Assembly: GCA_024636395.1 (NCBI GenBank) | Contig: JAGXHD010000213.1 | Span: forward strand, 1 to 15,946 | Direction: 5' to 3' | Length of the DNA stretch: 15,946 bases | Source: Sulfitobacter sp. | Lineage (GTDB): Bacteria > Pseudomonadota > Alphaproteobacteria > Rhodobacterales > Rhodobacteraceae | Part shown: positions 15,036-15,946 of the stretch, one piece after another | Numbering within the stretch: position 1 is the first letter of the stretch | How the letters are laid out: each line of letters opens with the position of its first letter | Made by a program: the position numbers and the translations under genes | The notes under the pieces: model-generated | Told to the model about the DNA's origin: nothing | Databases searched by the model: none | The model's input: the letters and a program-made list of their open reading frames with translations, nothing else

Positions 15036-15065
15036 CAGAAAGCCCCGCATGTGCGGGGCTTTCTG
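15036..15065. terminator. strong bidirectional terminator between peroxiredoxin and L,D-transpeptidase genes
   Basis: A 14-base-pair perfect stem (15036-15049 with 15052-15065) reads CAGAAAGCCCCGCA and its complement around a near-absent loop. It has a GC core flanked by A3 on one side and T3 on the other, so it can work on both strands. It lies 18 bases past the peroxiredoxin stop and 22 bases past the end of the opposing L,D-transpeptidase gene. Confidence 0.88.
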
Positions 15066-15086
15066 TGTGGCTGGCAGGCCAATGGA

Positions 15087-15638
15087 TCAGTGAAGGACCA
15101 CGCGGGTGCCGTTTGGCACGCGATCGTAGAGATCAATCACGTGTTCGTTTATCATCCGAACACAACCGTTCGAGACGCGGGCCTCGATGGTTTGTGGCTT
15201 GGGTGTGCCGTGGATGCGCAGATAGGTGTCGCGGCCGCCGCTGTAGAGATAGAGCGCGCGGGCGCCAAGCGGATTAATGCCGCCACCTTTCATGCCCGCC
15301 GCGTGCTGAGCATAGAGTCCCGGCTCGCGTCGGATCATCGCGGGCGTTGGCGTCCAAGAGGGCCATTCGGCTTTGCGGCGGATCCGGAAAGTCCCTGCGC
15401 GGTAACGCTGTTCGAGGCCGATACCTACAGAATAGCGGATTGCCTTGCCCTCGGGCAGAGTCCAATAGAGCGCAAATTGCCCAGGATCGACATGGATTTC
15501 GCCAGGGCGGAATTGATCCCTGATGTCGACGACGCGTGGGCGTAGGTGATTTGGGATTTCATACGCCGCCAAAGCGGGGCCAGCGAGAGCGGCAGCGCCC
15601 CCCGATAACAGCAGGGTGCGACGATCAATGAGCGACAT
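15087..15638 (-). CDS. L,D-transpeptidase (YkuD/ErfK domain), exported
   Basis: The 183-residue protein starts with a signal sequence: Arg6-Arg7 in DRRTLLL, a hydrophobic stretch and a likely cut after ALA near residue 24. The twin arginines suggest Tat export, though Sec is possible. The YkuD domain ends with the catalytic signature HGTPKPQTIEARVSNGCVRM, with His143 and Cys159 in SNGCVR. Such enzymes form 3-3 crosslinks in peptidoglycan or attach proteins to it in the periplasm. A GGAGG box seven bases before ATG 15638 fixes the start. The gene converges on the peroxiredoxin gene with the shared terminator between them. Roseobacter-type genomes often carry several short YkuD proteins of this kind, so the individual role cannot be given. 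Confidence 0.93.
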   Translation of the reverse strand: MSLIDRRTLLLSGGAAALAGPALAAYEIPNHLRPRVVDIRDQFRPGEIHVDPGQFALYWTLPEGKAIRYSVGIGLEQRYRAGTFRIRRKAEWPSWTPTPAMIRREPGLYAQHAAGMKGGGINPLGARALYLYSGGRDTYLRIHGTPKPQTIEARVSNGCVRMINEHVIDLYDRVPNGTRVVLH

Positions 15639-15854
15639 GGCAGTGCCTCCGGTAAAAACTACGATTCTTACGATTAACGCGATGATAGCCGAAAAGTTGC
15701 AATTAAATGAGTCTCCATTGCGTTGCGGCCAACTGAATACCGGGGACCTAACGCCTGAATGAGACCTGATCGCGGCGTAATCCGGGAAAAAGATGGGTAT
15801 ATAGCGTTGGGCAATCCAGGACGCGCTGGTGCACCGCTTATTGTGGTGATCAGC
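15639..15854. other. intergenic region upstream of the L,D-transpeptidase gene
   Basis: This 216-base gap separates the start of the L,D-transpeptidase gene from the end of the partial gene at the right edge, both on the minus strand. The part next to the transpeptidase (about 15650-15715) is AT-rich and likely holds its promoter. I found no convincing hairpin terminator for the upstream partial gene. The open frames that cross it lack ribosome-binding sites. Confidence 0.4.
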
Positions 15855-15946
15855 TCAAGCCTTGGGTTTTTGCGGCGTTGTTTCCAAGGCACCCTTGAGA
15901 AACGCGATGTTTTTGGCGCGCTTGCGGGCCGAGAGCAGCGTGAGCG
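15855..15946 (-). CDS. C-terminal end of an unrecognised protein (runs off right edge)
   Basis: Reading the minus strand from the right edge gives an open frame of 30 codons ending in TGA at 15857-15855. The visible residues begin LTLLSARKRAKNIAFLKGAL and end in a short Lys/Pro-rich tail. Third codon positions are almost all G or C, as in the clear genes nearby, which argues that this is a real coding end. I do not recognise the family; too little is visible to name a function. Confidence 0.5.
   Translation of the reverse strand, partial: LTLLSARKRAKNIAFLKGALETTPQKPKA

Noticed and set aside
15674..15892. 72-codon minus-strand open frame near the right edge
   Set aside because: It overlaps the better-supported C-terminal frame ending at 15855 and lacks a ribosome-binding site; the overlapping frame has the GC-rich third positions expected of coding DNA.
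1..15946. Mobile element, defence system or CRISPR array
   Set aside because: I looked for transposase or integrase motifs, direct or terminal repeats, spaced repeats and toxin-antitoxin pairs on both strands and saw none. The window reads as ordinary chromosomal metabolism.

Overview
The window looks like chromosomal DNA from an alphaproteobacterium of the Rhodobacteraceae (Roseobacter-type). The signs are GC-rich coding DNA with strong GC at third positions, gene families typical of that group, and compact operons with ATGA overlaps. I saw no rRNA, tRNA, CRISPR array, insertion sequence, phage gene or plasmid gene. The genus cannot be fixed from the sequence alone.

Layout. (1) 1-590 (-): 5' part of a gamma-glutamyltransferase-like gene that runs off the left edge. 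(2) 847-1656 (-): a two-gene partner-switching module, a STAS anti-anti-sigma factor followed by an RsbW-like ATPase. (3) 1746-3432 (+): a thiolase and a free methionine-R-sulfoxide reductase. (4) 3530-11367 (+): the metabolic core. It contains an XRE-cupin regulator, a GFA-type zinc protein, a large FAD/GcvT-fused N-methyl dehydrogenase, a homocysteine S-methyltransferase, a second FAD/GcvT-fused dehydrogenase and a RarD-type permease. (5) 11364-11774 (-): a small NTF2/SnoaL-like protein that overlaps rarD tail to tail. (6) 11850-12497 (+): an RluA-family pseudouridine synthase with an early amber codon. (7) 12807-14234 (-) and 14365-15018 (+): a divergent aldehyde dehydrogenase / 1-Cys peroxiredoxin pair. 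(8) 15087-15638 (-): an exported L,D-transpeptidase, then the C-terminal end of an unrecognised gene at the right edge.

How it fits together. The core reads as a methyl-group salvage operon. A homocysteine methyltransferase can take a methyl group from glycine betaine (or a similar donor), giving methionine and dimethylglycine. Two DMGDH/SARDH-type flavoproteins with fused folate domains can then demethylate dimethylglycine and sarcosine, passing C1 units to tetrahydrofolate or releasing formaldehyde. The GFA protein may deal with free formaldehyde, and the XRE-cupin protein just upstream is the obvious candidate regulator. The methionine sulfoxide reductase next door fits the methionine theme. 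This is inference from gene order and family knowledge; parts of such pathways are known in roseobacters, so it is not a wholly new system.

Two genes carry apparent disruptions. The first flavoprotein gene has a +1 frameshift at an A5G3 run (5153-5160). The RluA-family gene has a TAG at codon 13 (11886-11888). Both may be sequencing errors or real lesions, and they are the observations most worth checking.
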